Source of the DNA: Davidsoniella eucalypti
Lineage: Eukaryota > Ascomycota > Sordariomycetes > Microascales > Ceratocystidaceae
Length of the DNA stretch: 43,923 nt
Assembly: GCA_004009845.1 (NCBI GenBank)
Contig: RMBW01000161.1
Span: 1 to 43,923, forward strand
Direction: 5' to 3'
The notes under the pieces were generated by a model. That model saw nothing but the letters and a program-made list of their open reading frames with translations, was not told where the DNA came from and made no database searches. Shown here piece after piece: positions 1 to 11,827 of this stretch. The first letter of the stretch is position 1. Every line of letters starts with the position of its first letter. The translations under genes and the position numbers were made by a program.

Positions 1-1
1 G

Positions 2-136
2 TTGCTCTACGGCTACTACACATGTAAGTAAGCTTCCTGATATTTCTGCTTCTATCTTGCTTCTTCTCGCTCCTGTTCTCGATGGCTTGTAGATGGGGCC
101 GTTGTAGAGACTAGCGATGATAGTAAACTTGGGTAG
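2..136 (+). CDS. Possible 3'-terminal exons of an unidentified upstream gene (partial)
   Basis: The first 23 bases read as an open frame ending in LLYGYYT. A consensus GTAAGT donor follows at 24, and a TTGTAG acceptor ends at 92. Joining 2-23 to 93-134 keeps the frame and gives a short tail ending in DSKLG before the TAG at 134-136. The aromatic, hydrophobic stretch before the junction would suit the last membrane helix of a small membrane protein, but I do not recognise the family. Most of the gene would lie to the left of the window. No clear branch site is visible in the 69-bp putative intron, so this may be chance. Confidence 0.25.
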
Positions 137-2236
137 CACGGCGTCACCAAGACAGGAAAAACAAAGGAACAAGTGGCTGGGCAGTTAGACGCAGACTAAG
201 TGAAAAGATCCTCTCCCACCACCTGCATTTTAGGCAGAATAGAGTGCTGCTTGCAGAATGGATGACAGGTAGCGAGTGCTGTTGCTTGACGGTTGTACCC
301 AAGTATTCACAGTGGGTAATCGAACTCAGGGGCCCCGCGATTGGCAGCCAGACAGGCCGTCTGCTGTCGGTCAGAGCCGTTGAGTGTTGTCTGTAGTTGG
401 TTGGTGCTTGCGACTTTGACGTCTTGTGAGAGCTTTTAGCGTACAGAGCTTGCTTGGTGCTGCGAAGCTTCCAGCAGTAAGCTAAAAAGGCAGAAAGATG
501 CAGCGGTGGCTAGCTTCAGGGGCTTCTGGCCTTGCATTACTAGTGGGATATGATACAAGCAACACCGGGCTCTAAAATCCTTCTTTCGGGGGCCGACAGC
601 CACAATATATGTATGTACTGTTTTGCCCTCAAATCAGAGAGCAATTGCATGATGCCCATCAAAAGTCTGGCGACGATCATATTCTGCGAAAATCAGTATA
701 TTCTGCATTGCATCCGAGGATTCTGCCGGCGGAGGATGGATGATAATAGTAGTGCCTGCAGACAATAAGGGAAAAGAAAACAGAGGACTACACTAGTCGT
801 AAATTAGAAAGAAAAAAAAAGAACAGAAAACAAGGAAAGGGACCGCTCCTTCCTGCAAAAACGCCTTTCTGCACCTGCAGCGTTCCTGCATTTGCTAATG
901 CGAGGCCTGCTTATAGTTGCAAAAGCAATTACTCGTTGTGCCGTGGGCTCTTTCCTCCTCTCGTTCTCTGTCTCGGGGCCAAAGAAATCGTCGTCGCATG
1001 AATATGAGGGTCTTATTTCCTGATCGCCCACAGGCCCTTTGACTTTCTTTCTTCCTAGATTTTTCTTTTAGTCTCAGCTCAGACTTTCTTTCCCTCCTCC
1101 TGTTGCAAGATTCTCTTTGCACGACGGCGTGGCTCGATCATAGCCTTTCCCTTTCTCTCCTTTACGTGCCTTGATAATCAGCTGCTTCCCTTCTCTTCTA
1201 ACTTTCTACTCCGGCTTTTGTTTGTCTTTTATTCATTCTTTCTGTTAGTCACGTCCTGGCTTGATTTGACCTTTTTCTCGTGCTTTCCAACATTCACGAC
1301 GTCTCATAAATCATTCTTTACTATATCAAGCCACCCCACGATCTCTTACTGCTCAGCTACGACTATTTCGACTCCGCCTAGAGCCTATAACCTACTCACG
1401 ACTATACCTACGAATCTCTATTCTCCTGAGCCAACTTCACGAACTCAATTTCCGCAACGACATCATTCCTTAGTTTACAACATCTTTCTCGCCTACTACT
1501 AGACTCCTCTTTCGTCCGCAGCAATATTGGCAGCAACAAGTTCACACAATCTACTTGCCCTGTTTCTTTATCCCTAATTGCCCGGCTCAAGACTACGTAC
1601 GACACTGCTTTTGACCAGTCACTATTTTCATTTTTATCCAAGGACTTGGCTCTTCATATTGACTGTTTGCTGCCTGTGTTCCGAGTACCCTCGTTCAATC
1701 TTAGCAAGGGGTTTCCTAAAAAAGCACAAAGGCGTCGTCTCAAATCAGACCTCCACGAAGATTGTGGTGTTTGAATTCTTGTCGCTTAGGCCAGTTTCAC
1801 TCCACTACAAGCCCCAGTCACTACATATATACATCAGCTCTATTATTGGAAGCCACGCATACGGCCAAGATAGTAAACCGCAACCCTCGACTGAAGCCTC
1901 GATATTGATCGATTCTTATTGTTGTCTATCATCCAATCATCCTACATAATCTTCACAATACTTTTTTGCGTATATTAAATTATCCACGATATTCTATTGC
2001 CAATTCCACTACTCTCTGTTGTTGGCGTCGAAGTACTGTCCCTGATCGCCACCGGGTGGTACGTGAAACAGATCTAGACGTACGATTTCGCGGGTTCCTG
2101 AAGTCTCTTAGCTCGAAACTCCGACGGCACTAGAGAAAATACTGTGTAATATTTCTCTAGTCACCGTACAACCTTTTCGGCCTCATCGAACTTGACTCAA
2201 TATCAGCATTTGAAATCCAAAAAAATCATATCCACA
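137..2236 (+). promoter_or_regulatory. Intergenic region and long pyrimidine-rich 5' leader of the fibroin-like gene
   Basis: No supported gene is seen. From about 1,030 the plus strand becomes strongly C/T-rich with many CTTTCT runs. In filamentous fungi this is the usual look of a transcription start zone and leader. The short open frames here (for example 1218-1502 and 1578-1949) have low-complexity, Ser/Thr/Tyr-rich translations and no family resemblance. The region could hold a leader of up to about 1.2 kb, perhaps with an intron. Confidence 0.45.
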
Positions 2237-4088
2237 ATGCCTTCCGTCGATATTGCCATGGCACGGAGTTTGAAGGGAAGAACGTTGGATATATTGTCAG
2301 AGGGGATTAAGCGTTCATTATACCAGAGATCAATCACATCTTCAGTGGGTGATGGTGTCACTGATGTAAAGACGGCTCTATCCAGCTGGGATAACTGTAT
2401 GAGTGTCACATGGTGCAAGTAAGTCAACCCGTCTCTTGGTATAACTATCTCGATATTAGTTACTAACATGATCTAGATGGCCCCTTATTGCGATCATAGT
2501 TGTATGTGCTCTAGTACTTAGTAGTATCTTGTGGTGTATGATCCGCTGCCTTTGCTGCGGCTTGTCTTGTTGCTGCGAATGTTGCTACTGCCTCAAGTGC
2601 TGCGGCAATTGCATGGGCTGCTGTGAGGCGCCAAGAAATAAGCGCAAACACAAATATCTCGACGATCCTTATATTCCTCCTCACCACCAACAAAACGCCG
2701 GCTACCAGATGGAGCCTCAGATGAAGGCAGCTGCCGTTTCCAACTCCGATTACACCATGTCTCGTGTGGGCGCCGATAGTGTCCATCCCGTGAGCGGCCC
2801 TCCACAGTATGCCGAATTCGACGTTAGCAAGAAGAGTGGTAGTGAAGATGCTCTTCCTGCTATGCCTAGTTGGGAGGGTGCCAGCACTAAAAAAATCTCT
2901 ACGGAGTCTCAGGATGGAATGGAGATGGAAAACCTGAACAAGGCCGTGCCAACTCCCGCCTCAGCCGTTGCTAATACTCCTGCTCCTGCTGCCGCCATGA
3001 GTGCTGTTGGTGCAGGCGCCGGTGGCCTAGTCAATTCCAACCGCCAAGGACAAGGTCAAGACCAGTACCGTGGTAGCCCCCCTCTTGTGAGTCCCTATGG
3101 ACCTCCGGTTCCCCAAGATCCCTATGGTAGATCCATGACCCCCGGTTACGGCAATCAGGGCAGAAACACTCCAGGCTTTGGCAGCCAAAATGGTCGTGGT
3201 ACGCCTGGATTTGCCAATCAGAACGGTCGTAGTACACCTGGCTTCCAAAATCAACAGAACGGCCGCAGCACTCCCGGATATAACAACCAGCAGGGTGGCA
3301 TAGGCGGCCACGGCCAGCAAAGCCGTGACCCATATGCTCAACAGCAGAACTCAGCCTATAACGCCCCGGCGGATAATGGCTACCAGAGCGTTCAGAACAC
3401 TGGCTACCAGGCTAACGGCTACGATCAAGACCCATACGGCGCCAACAACGCCCTACCATCTCCCCAAGAAAGCTCCTTCCATTACGATAATCCTGCCTAC
3501 CAGCAATCTACACAAACAGTCCAGACATTCAACGCCGGTTACGCTCAACAAAACCAGGGTTACGGTCAGAAAGGCTCTCGTGAAATGGGTGGCTACACTC
3601 AGCAACCTCAACAGCAGACTGATTTCTATGGCATGAACAATCAAGTGAACAACCCGTACAGTGGCCAGGCCGAGGTCTTTGAAATGCCTGTGGCCGACTA
3701 CGCTGGTAATGGTGGAAGCATGGCTGCCCAAGCCTCTCAGACTACCGGTTACACACACCATCAGCCACCACAACAAACTGGTGCTAGCTCCTTTGAGCTA
3801 GCCCCTCAACCTCCTGCGCCCCAGAAATTCGCTGCCTTTAACCCAGGTGGCGTTGCAAGTAACACCACAGGCAACAGCGGTATCCAGAACGCAGGTGGTT
3901 TTGACTTCAACTCTGGCTATTCCCGTCCCGGTACTTCCTCTGGTCAGCAACAGCAGGCGGGTTACGGTATGCAGCGTCAAGGAAGCACGCCCCCACAAGA
4001 AATGTATGGTGGTAGCGACAGCGCCGCCAACACTACCTACGCTGCACCAAAGCCTTACAGACCAGCGCCAGCCTGGGCGTCTCAGTAG
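2237..4088 (+). CDS. Fibroin-3-like Cys-rich single-pass membrane protein (597 aa, one intron)
   Basis: Exon 1 is 2237-2418 and exon 2 is 2477-4088. The 58-bp intron has a GTAAGT donor, a TACTAAC branch site and a CTAG acceptor, and splicing restores the frame at a lysine codon. Residues 1-60 are a short polar head beginning MPSVDIAMARS. One hydrophobic helix follows at about 62-79. Next comes a cluster of 15 cysteines in roughly 32 residues, a pattern typical of palmitoylated juxtamembrane segments. The remaining ~480 residues are a disordered Gln/Gly/Asn/Tyr-rich tail with RxTPG(Y/F) repeats. This layout matches the Pezizomycotina proteins annotated as fibroin-3 related. The real function of that family is not established; a plasma-membrane or cell-wall-facing role is inference. 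The ATG at 2237 is chosen because it is the first ATG that fits the family's N-terminus. Confidence 0.85.
3118..3300 (+). repeat. Degenerate tandem TPG(Y/F) repeats inside the fibroin-like tail
   Basis: Five successive units of roughly 11-14 codons end in TPGYG, TPGFG, TPGFA, TPGFQ and TPGYN. They are separated by Asn/Gln/Gly-rich linkers with GR(S/N/G)TPG at each start. The units differ in codon use, so they are old and maintained at protein level rather than freshly duplicated. Confidence 0.8.
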
Positions 4089-4829
4089 ATGAGGCGATGC
4101 TGGAACGGACCAGTTATGGCTAGTGCGCTATTTTGCTATGCATCTTCTAACGTCGCATACTGAAGGCACCATTTGCTTTCGTTCGTCCTACTGTATAACT
4201 TGTTTGTGTCTTTTTTCTTGCATGCATATCAAACCTGTCTTATGATGGTCACTGACTAGGTCATGTTTCATTGTTATTTAACTGTTTCCCTTGGCGAATA
4301 TCGACTCTTTTCTCTACTAGCATTTTGACTTTATGTTTTCTTTCTAATATTCTTTATATATCTATCTTCCGTCATTCTACGGGGCATTGGAATCTTTATC
4401 AGGTTCTATTTTGGTAGAAAAGAATGACTTATTCGCATTTGGCGTTGGTTTTAGGCCAAAACGTTCTTGTTTTTCTTTCTTTTTCTATCTTTCGCTCATT
4501 TGTTACATACACATCGTTGTTTAGCACTACAATACGGAGCGGTATCTCTTCCTACTTCAATTTATCATATACACACAATTGATATTAAAGCCCAACTATC
4601 AAGCACATCTTCTACATGTAAATAACAAATATATATGATATGATTTTGTATGCATATGTTATACATGGACATCTCGGATAGTGTGAATAGTGTATGTAGG
4701 CTTTTTGCTGACAATAGGACTTGTGAAGCCAAGTTAATGAATAGGAGACATTTTGTACCGTTAGGAAAGTAACGTACAAAATAGATTCACCGCAACATGG
4801 AAACATTCCAAGACTCAATGTGCAACTAA
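4089..4829. other. Intergenic, AT-rich; 3' UTR of the fibroin-like gene then no recognisable gene
   Basis: T-rich sequence follows the stop codon and probably holds the 3' UTR. No open frame here resembles a known family. The right edge is set where ankyrin-like minus-strand coding relics begin. Confidence 0.5.
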
Positions 4830-6680
4830 GCAGTATATGTAACAAACTCAACATCGAAAGCTACAAGAGTCACCAATCCATCAGAAGTCTAATGATGAAC
4901 ATCAGCTGCTTTCTTAACTGAGTAAGAGCTTGGCAACATCGAGGTAGCCTTCATAGCATGAAGATCTAAGAGCAGCTGAACCATAATCGGATTCAAGATC
5001 GATACTGGCTACTATCCTTTCTAGAAGCGTATCTCTCGTTTCTGTTGATCCCAGAATTGCCGCATATATGACTACACCAATTATTTTCGACATATTTACA
5101 AAACTGCAGATTCACACTGCTACCCTGCTCGCCTCCCCGAGTTTTTGACGCATGCCGTATTTCCGGCAAGGATAAGTATTCGTACCAAATACTCGACAGG
5201 ATAATTTCAACTATTTCCGGAACTCAAGAAAGAAGTTAACCCTGTAGTTGGATAGGGGCCAATAGGAACTCCTTGGCTGTTTGGTAAATCAAATGTACTG
5301 TGGAATCCTTGATAAAAACAAATAGGCCATAAGTCACATAGTCTCTTCTCAACAGCATAGGAGTTTTCGATAGCGTCTTGGAGTGAAGTTGAACCTCTTG
5401 GCTTTAGGATTCAGCGCAACTCCCGTCTCGGTAGCTGTTAATGGACGCCTTGCACTAACAACAATTTGAAGTATAAGCATGGGCTTCTTCTAGGTAGTCG
5501 AGTTCAATTTGCTCCAGAGTCTTTCTGTAGGCCTCGTTCACAGTACTAGGAATACCATCAATTCCACTGATAAGAAACTGATTCTTTCTTGACATACTCT
5601 CCATATGTTTGGTTATGAGTTCAACAAAGACATATGTACGATTCTTCATATTGATGAGCTTATTTTCGGTCTTCCCACGTACTTCTAGGCTCACATCCAG
5701 CTTTGTGACACGGGATTGCAACATATTTATTTCAGCCCAGATTTGGTTATCCTCTGCTTGTACAAAGGTAGATTTGTGGAAACGTCGCGAAAGTAGCGTT
5801 GAAGTCTTAACATATGGCCCAGTAAGGATGGCTAGTAAACAAGATCTTCAACTATGGTGAGCGTCCCGAATCTTTAGTTCTCTCGAAACACCCAGTAGCA
5901 AAATCAGTCAGTGTAGGTCGATCTTCAGTGGTACGCTCATCCAAGGCATCTATCTATAACAATGAAGGTGTTGGTGAACTCTGCATCACCAGTGGCTTCG
6001 ATCAACTCTTTGGGACAAGAGCCGCAAGTAGGAGCATCTAGTGGATGAACATATTCCGGGCAGAATAGTCGATCACTTTGGGAGGCTCGAACTTCCTCAT
6101 GGCCTTTGCACTACATGATAGTGCCTGATGGATATATGTTGAAAAAAGGGGATCATCGATCTCAATTTTGGCTTTCAGGCTGTTTAGTGCTGACATCAAC
6201 ATATCTAGAGGGGCGTTTGGCTGACCTTGTCGTACAAACTATTTTTCGTGAAGTAGTTTTCCAACATCGTATTAAACAACACTGCCATACGTATCTGACA
6301 GTTGGCCAACTACAACATCGCCTAGTCGAATATCATGCTTGGGATAAGGAATGCCGCCGCCAATTCCCACCAAAATCATGAAGCGTAGAGATGTAGAAAA
6401 GTCTTGAGCCATGCTAGTAGCAACCGCAGCAGCCTATGTTTGACCAACCGATCCTAAGCAAGTCAAACACACATTATGCTCTCCAATAAGCCCATAAGTA
6501 TAGCTGTTTGAGCTCGCGAAGGTCTGGTCTTGTGGGTGCTTAAACTCTTGATCAAGTATAAGCTTTGTGGCAGCCAGTTCAAGGGATAAGGCGCAGCTTC
6601 CAGCCAATGTCATAGGAGTCTTTTCCTGGACTTGATAAAGACGTCACGGTGAAAGTTGCATTGTTGTAGTCTATCTTTGG
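4830..6680 (-). pseudogene. Decayed NLR: nucleoside phosphorylase - NACHT - ankyrin pseudogene
   Basis: Reading the minus strand from about 6,660, the frame gives SYDIGW and then, after a frameshift, CALSLELAA. Next come IGEHNV, MILVGIGGGIP and DIRLGDVVVGQLSDTYG, the signature of the PNP/UDP-phosphorylase domain that opens many fungal NLRs. DRLFCPEYVHP and TCGSCPKELIE, near 6,080-6,010, match the end of that domain. At 5,724-5,455 comes VNEAYRKTLEQI, and near 5,310 GLFVFIKDSTVHLIYQTAKEFLL, both typical of the segment between NACHT and ankyrins. YGSAALRSSCYEGYLDVAKLLL and TSDGLVTLVAF at about 4,990-4,840 are ankyrin repeats. Several TAG/TAA stops and frameshifts break it. The stretch that should hold the NACHT P-loop is only about 270 bp and shows no Walker A. 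Intact relatives act in non-self recognition and programmed cell death in fungi; this copy cannot be functional. Confidence 0.8.
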
Positions 6681-7804
6681 AGGTGCTAAGTAATACGCAG
6701 AAGGGAATAAGGAGATCTTGAATAGCAATAATATGAGTGTATATATTATAAAATGAAGGAAACTCAAAATGTACAGGAAGAGTCTGTAATGTACAAATAT
6801 TGGGCTACATTCAAGATCACCGAGGATGGACCGGCTACCCAAGCCTCAATTCTCGACAGTTTACGTATTACTGTAGATACATATCAGGATCATTTGCCCA
6901 CTTTATAATTTGTGCTAAAAACAGTAATTTTTAAACAAATACTAACAATGCGCATTATAGCAAAGACTGATTAGTACGGCCTTAAATGTATCAATCAGAA
7001 CACATTAGTCTGTCTATACATATGTATAATTATTCTCGGATGCGTAACTTGGTGCTCTCTTCCAAAATCATAAGCTTCTTTGACCTCCTAGTTTATTCCA
7101 AAACCCTCCAAGGCCTACCAGGCCATCCGCCATGTCATCTAGCACGAGTTATTAAAGAGTTTTGTAATTTGTATGTATGTACATGTATGTATTTAAGCCT
7201 AAGAAATAATAGCGGTGTTCTGATTAGGTTTTGTTATGGTGCAAAATAGTACATACATAGATTAGTACATATATTTGTCTAGGAAATCCCACCTCTAATT
7301 ACACTCAATAAAACAATATGTACTCCTGTAGGCTTTACGGGGCCAAAACGCACATACGATGACATGCAAAGATTCAATGTAGCCCCAAAAAGCTATAGTT
7401 GCCGATCTTTTCAGTCGAAGAATGAGGGGAAGATAAGGAAACACATAAGAAAAAAGGCAGTGCAAGAAACAATAAGCATGAACTCGAAGCCTGATAATCG
7501 CACGCTGCTTTTCTTTCTTTTATTGAGACCTGCACTTTTTCTTGTTGGTGAAAGAAGAATAATAGAGTTTGGAGAAAAATATGTAGTTTGTTTTTATTTG
7601 AGAAAGATACCTGAGGTTGAATGAGAAGATAAGAAAGAAAAAAAAAACCAAAACACCATACAATATACCCGGGGATGTATACAAAGAAAGGATGAAAAAC
7701 AAACAAGGCCCAAAATGCCAAAGGAGAGGGAGAGTGCATATATAACAAAAGGAAATTAGTTAAAAAGATAAGGAGATGTTATGTGTAGAATACCATTATA
7801 TGTT
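6681..7804. other. AT-rich intergenic; right part is likely 3' UTR of the minus-strand STIMATE gene
   Basis: I see no supported gene. The region 6,850-7,350 is AT-rich with many ATGTAC/TACATA words. The minus strand of 7,370-7,800, immediately past the stop codon at 7805, is T-rich and suits a 3' UTR. The open frames at 7364-7748 on both strands are low-complexity. Confidence 0.5.
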
Positions 7805-9368
7805 CTAGTTTCCAGAAATCACGGACGTATTGCGACTACGACTTGAGCTACTACTCAAGAGAGTCGGTGCATCGCCATCGACTTCTGGGTTGTATTCATC
7901 GGCGGGAGTCTTCATGGGAGATTTAGCGCTTGATCTGCTGATGAAGCTACGTCTTTCCTCATCAACATTGTACTTGGTAAGATGGGCTTCTTCATCCAAC
8001 GAGGAGATACCCTCGTCTAGATCGCTGTCGATTTCGCTATCGCTGCTGCCAGGGTCATGGTGATGACGATGGCTGTGTTCTGTTGCAGAATCATCTGAGT
8101 CTGGAAGTAAGGAATGACGGCCACGAGATTCATGATCATCGTCAGGGGAGGCGCCATCGCCATCCTGTTTCTTGATGAAAGAATCGATGATGTAGTACTG
8201 CATAGCGTTCATGATGAGCGGGAACAACATCATGACAAAGACAATCTGGAGCTGCTCGTTGCCCTCAGTCCAGCGTAGGGCCCAGTCACCAACATGTGAG
8301 ATCCATGGAAACATGATGAATATGATGAGTACGACAACTTTCATGCCAAAAAGGCCACAGAAGTAGATGATGGATTGCTTGAACCACCACGACGCCTTGG
8401 GTGGTGATCCATAATTGCCAGACTGAATCGACTCACGAGGCTTGCCGACGGGTGTTCTAGCAACAAGATTGGTATAGATGTGTAGTAAGATGATGAGGAT
8501 CGGGATACCAAGAGTAGTCTAGATAACATCATGAGGTGGTTAGCTAACTTGGTACATGGAGATAGGGCAACTTTTTTTTTCCTTTCATGAAGAGATTAGA
8601 CTGGGGAGAACTTACATCAACTGCTAAATTTAACAGATACCAAGAGCATGGGTTAGGTTGATAAACTTCATTGTTTTCGTCACGTTGCAACAAGCTGCGT
8701 ACATGATAGACGGTGCTAGGCTCTATCTTCACGGAAAACCGGCCGCTGGTGAGCATTGCCATGAAGACGTTGGCAACATGGACCAAGGCTGATCCAAAAA
8801 CCTGCTTACTGGCATCGAAGAACCAAATCTTGACGGGCCGCTGTGGCCGCTCGCGATAGCGTTTCCATACGAGTGACATCATAGCCAGAGCGCCCAACGC
8901 GAGTTGCACAAAGAGCGCAAAGGAGCCAAGCAACTCACAGTCGCCGGGCTTCTGCAGCAATAGGTTGGATGAGCCGCCAGAAGACGCCGAGTGCGCGTCG
9001 CCTGCAGCGGCGACCGGCGTGGATATGGACAAGCCCATGGTAGTAGATGTGGAGAGGGATGTAGATAGTGGAGTGGGAGACTTGACTGGCGTCAATGTGG
9101 GAAAAGGCGATGTCGAGGGTATTAATGTGGCGATCGCTGTCGATAAAGGCAGCGACGATGCGGTTGACAAAGTCGCAGATGTGACAGGAGAAAGAGCGGC
9201 GATATTTGTTTTCGAGGGAGCCAAGGGTGTTGCTGAGGATGGATCTGAGGTCACTGGATCTGAATTTGAAGCTGCAGCAAAGGCAGCGGCAGTTGTGACC
9301 GCATCGGTGAGACTCAGTGTGATTGCCTCTTCCAGTGGCAGGTGGTTAGGCAGTTCTGCAGGTTGCAT
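7805..9368 (-). CDS. STIMATE-family vacuolar membrane protein, YPL162C-like (488 aa, one intron)
   Basis: Exon 1 runs 9368-8616 and exon 2 runs 8518-7805. The 97-bp intron has a GTAAGT donor and a CTAG acceptor, and splicing is in phase 0 between VD and TTLGIP. Residues 1-140 are a Ser/Thr/Ala-rich N-terminus. Hydrophobic helices lie near 147-168, 191-207, 243-268, 300-325 and 340-362. Between them are family hallmarks: KIWFFDASKQVFGSALVH, NPCSWYLLN, GIPIL and PRESIQSGNYG. The acidic, His/Ser-rich C-terminus (about 370-488) looks cytosolic and phosphorylatable. Animal relatives (TMEM110/STIMATE) sit at ER-plasma membrane junctions and regulate calcium entry. The yeast relative is annotated as vacuolar membrane. 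The function in filamentous fungi is unproven. Without the splice, the C-terminal half would appear as a separate 179-residue frame lacking NPCSWYLLN. Confidence 0.88.
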
Positions 9369-10872
9369 TTTAGCGGAATTTGTAGCTTCTTCAGGTGTCG
9401 AATTTGGACTTCCAAGATGATTCCGCCCTTGTCTTGTAGGCCGCTCCCTCTATTAGTATAGTCAAGATATAAGCGTATCAACGAAGCGTTGTGGGTGTCT
9501 CTTTTGAACTCGCTGGTTGGTGTGAAGATGGCTTGTCCGCTCTCAGTTTAGCTTAGGATTGTCCCCTTTCGGCAGGGTGTAAACTTTTGTATGTTCTTTG
9601 TCGTTAGTATAGAACCTTATGTAGAGGTCTCCGTGATAAAATGCCACTGCTGCGCCCGATGGAAGGGATCTTGTGCGTGTTTGCTGCTGCGGCGGGTTTT
9701 GGCGTTAAAGATGATGACAGAAGAGAAAGATGAAAGAGAAGAAGAGAAGAGAAGAGAATGGAATAAAGCAGAGTAGAATAGAGCAGATCAGGCAAGCCAG
9801 TGCCGTTTTTTGGTCTTGTTAATTGAAGTTAATCGCGAGTTTCTGGTTGGGGAAATCTGGATGGCTAAGGAGCGACAGGGCAGTCAAGGTCCAAGGAAGC
9901 GAGCAAAAAAGTCACAAGGACGGTTGAGACCAATGGGTGAACACAAGAAATAGGAACAAAACGACTAGGGAATCACCAAGCCTCTTCGCCTGGTAAAGCT
10001 GCCTGTCGCAAACAAAGTCTTGAGCAGGAGTTCGCAGAACTGCAGCAGAGCCGGTGCTGTTGCAGACTAGACTGGCACGATAAGTTACAACAGAGAGAGG
10101 GCTTCTAAGCAGTAAGCAGGCTGTTCTGTATTAAGGGATAGCAAAAGTAAAAAGCAGAAAACGATCGTCGTCCAGCGATCAGTTGTAGAACATAGATATA
10201 AGAGAGAAAAGATGAGAAGAAAATAAAAGAGAAGAAACAAACTCAGAGCAGCACCCGGTTCAATAATAACAGCAGCATAAGGCAAAGATATTAAATCACC
10301 AGACGGTCCGAAGGTGGCTGTTGAAACACATTGTTTACGAGCTACACAGTCGTCTTGGTCGCCAATGAGTTTCTAAATAGCATCCTCCGTCATAGCTTCG
10401 GGTTTAGAGGAGAGGGCTGTAACTCTAATTTGCTATTTCACAACCCTTGTCGCACCACAGGCCTTGGTATAGCGTGCTGGCCAGCCATTTTACAGCGCTA
10501 TGAAACCCGCCCAAGTTCTAATTGAACCAAGGTAGCTTCTGCACAGACAAGACTCAGGGTTACCACCCTCTAAGGGTTATCATTTTCTTTTCTTGACTGC
10601 CCCACCAAATGGTTAGCCGCCATGGCCGACTGGACGGCGGCTTTGCGGGAAAGCTTTTCTCCACGATAGTAAGAGCCGGCTCGGCAAACGACGACTTGAC
10701 TAATTATCGTGTGTCGCGACCCTTGCCAATCCTCTGCGTCCAGTCTAGCTTCTGCTTTCAGGCGGCTCCTTTCATCCTTTCTATCAATTGGCGCACGACG
10801 ACTCCCGCTTTCTAGTCCACCTTGAACGATCTTGAGCCTCAGACTCTTTATCAACCTTCGTCGTCTCACACC
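9369..10872. promoter_or_regulatory. Shared divergent promoter region between the STIMATE gene and the mitoribosomal gene
   Basis: These 1.5 kb separate two divergent start codons and contain no supported gene. The minus strand near 9,720-9,790 and 10,190-10,240 is C/T-rich, as expected for the STIMATE leader. The plus strand at 10,560-10,870 has CTTTTC and CTTTC tracts that suit the leader of the rightward gene. Confidence 0.5.
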
Positions 10873-11827
10873 ATGTTCCGCCCGAGATTGAGAATACCCG
10901 GGGCTTCAGCCCTAGTGGCTCGTCCTATCACTGGAGTGAAGACCGGTGCCATGGCCGCCGCCTCTAGAGCCATGCACACTGTCCCCGCGCTTCCCTACGA
11001 TATCGAAAACGGCATCTCAGAGTTCCTGTCTCCCCAAGCCCTCGATATCTCGTGGACTCAGTACATGAACCTCACGCTGGAACAGCTGAACATGGTGACT
11101 GTCGGTATGTGAGCAAAAATTCTGGAAATTATCCTACATGTGGGTAGAGTTAGCTATTAACGAATCACTCGCCATCACAGGTACCGAGTTTGGCACCAAG
11201 GATATCACGCAGACGCTACAACAGACAGCTCGTGATCCTGAGAATGCTCACATCTTCAACCACGCCTCTATGGCCCACAACAACCACATCTTCTTCCAAA
11301 TGCTCGCCAATAACCCCGCACCTATGCCGGTTAAGCTACAAGAAGACCTTGAACTGTCCTTTGGCAGCATTGAGACCCTTCGCCGCGAGATGATCAGTAG
11401 CGCTGTGAGCATGTTCGGTCCCGGCTTCGTGTGGCTTGTCAAGACTGCTCTCAACGAATACCGCGTCATGAACACCTATCTTGCTGGATCGCCGTATCCC
11501 TTCGCTCACTGGCGCCATCAGCCCCATGACATGAACACCATGGGCGCTCGCAACACAGCCGCGGGCTTCATGGAGAGCACTCAGTCACGTGTGATGCCCA
11601 ACAAGACCATACCTCCCGGTGGAATCAACGTCGTCCCACTGTTGTGTCTGAACACCTGGGAGCACATTTGGTTGACTGACTATGGAATTACTGGCAAGAG
11701 ACAGTATTGCCTCAACTGGTGGCACAAAATTGACTGGACGACCGTCGAGACTCTTGCTGCCTCTCTGAGAGTGGACCACTACGTGAGCGATCCCGCCAAG
11801 CTACGGGGATCATCAGCTTCCCGTTAA
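10873..11827 (+). CDS. Mitochondrial small-subunit ribosomal protein with superoxide-dismutase fold, mS42/mS43 type (292 aa, one intron)
   Basis: Exon 1 is 10873-11104 and exon 2 is 11181-11827. The 76-bp intron has a GTATGT donor, a GCTATTAAC branch-like site and an ACAG acceptor, splitting a glycine codon. The N-terminus (MFRPRLRIPG, rich in Arg/Ala, no acid for about 40 residues) looks like a mitochondrial targeting peptide. Residues about 50-120 match the Fe/Mn-SOD N-terminal domain (YDIENGISEFLSPQ, IFNHASMAHNNHIFF). Residues about 130-260 match the C-terminal domain. The metal-site motif DxWEH is NTWEH here (Asn235), so a ligand is replaced and enzyme activity is unlikely. This fits the yeast Rsm26/Mrp1 class, SOD-derived proteins of the 37S subunit. 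Which of the two paralogs it is cannot be decided by eye. The ATG at 10873 is taken; an open frame extends upstream but has no earlier ATG. Confidence 0.85.

Noticed and set aside
7374..7748. Minus-strand 124-aa hydrophobic frame as an extra membrane protein
   Set aside because: It lies directly after the STIMATE stop codon in T-rich sequence. The translation is Phe/Leu/Ser low complexity, as expected of a 3' UTR.
9604..9795. Short Leu/Ser-rich minus-strand frame upstream of the STIMATE gene as a uORF peptide
   Set aside because: The position is compatible with a leader, but the start site is unknown and the sequence is low complexity.
11138..11182. Alternative start in the mitoribosomal gene at 11138
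   Set aside because: It lies inside the intron. Splicing at 11105-11180 joins the SOD N-terminal helix in frame with the rest.
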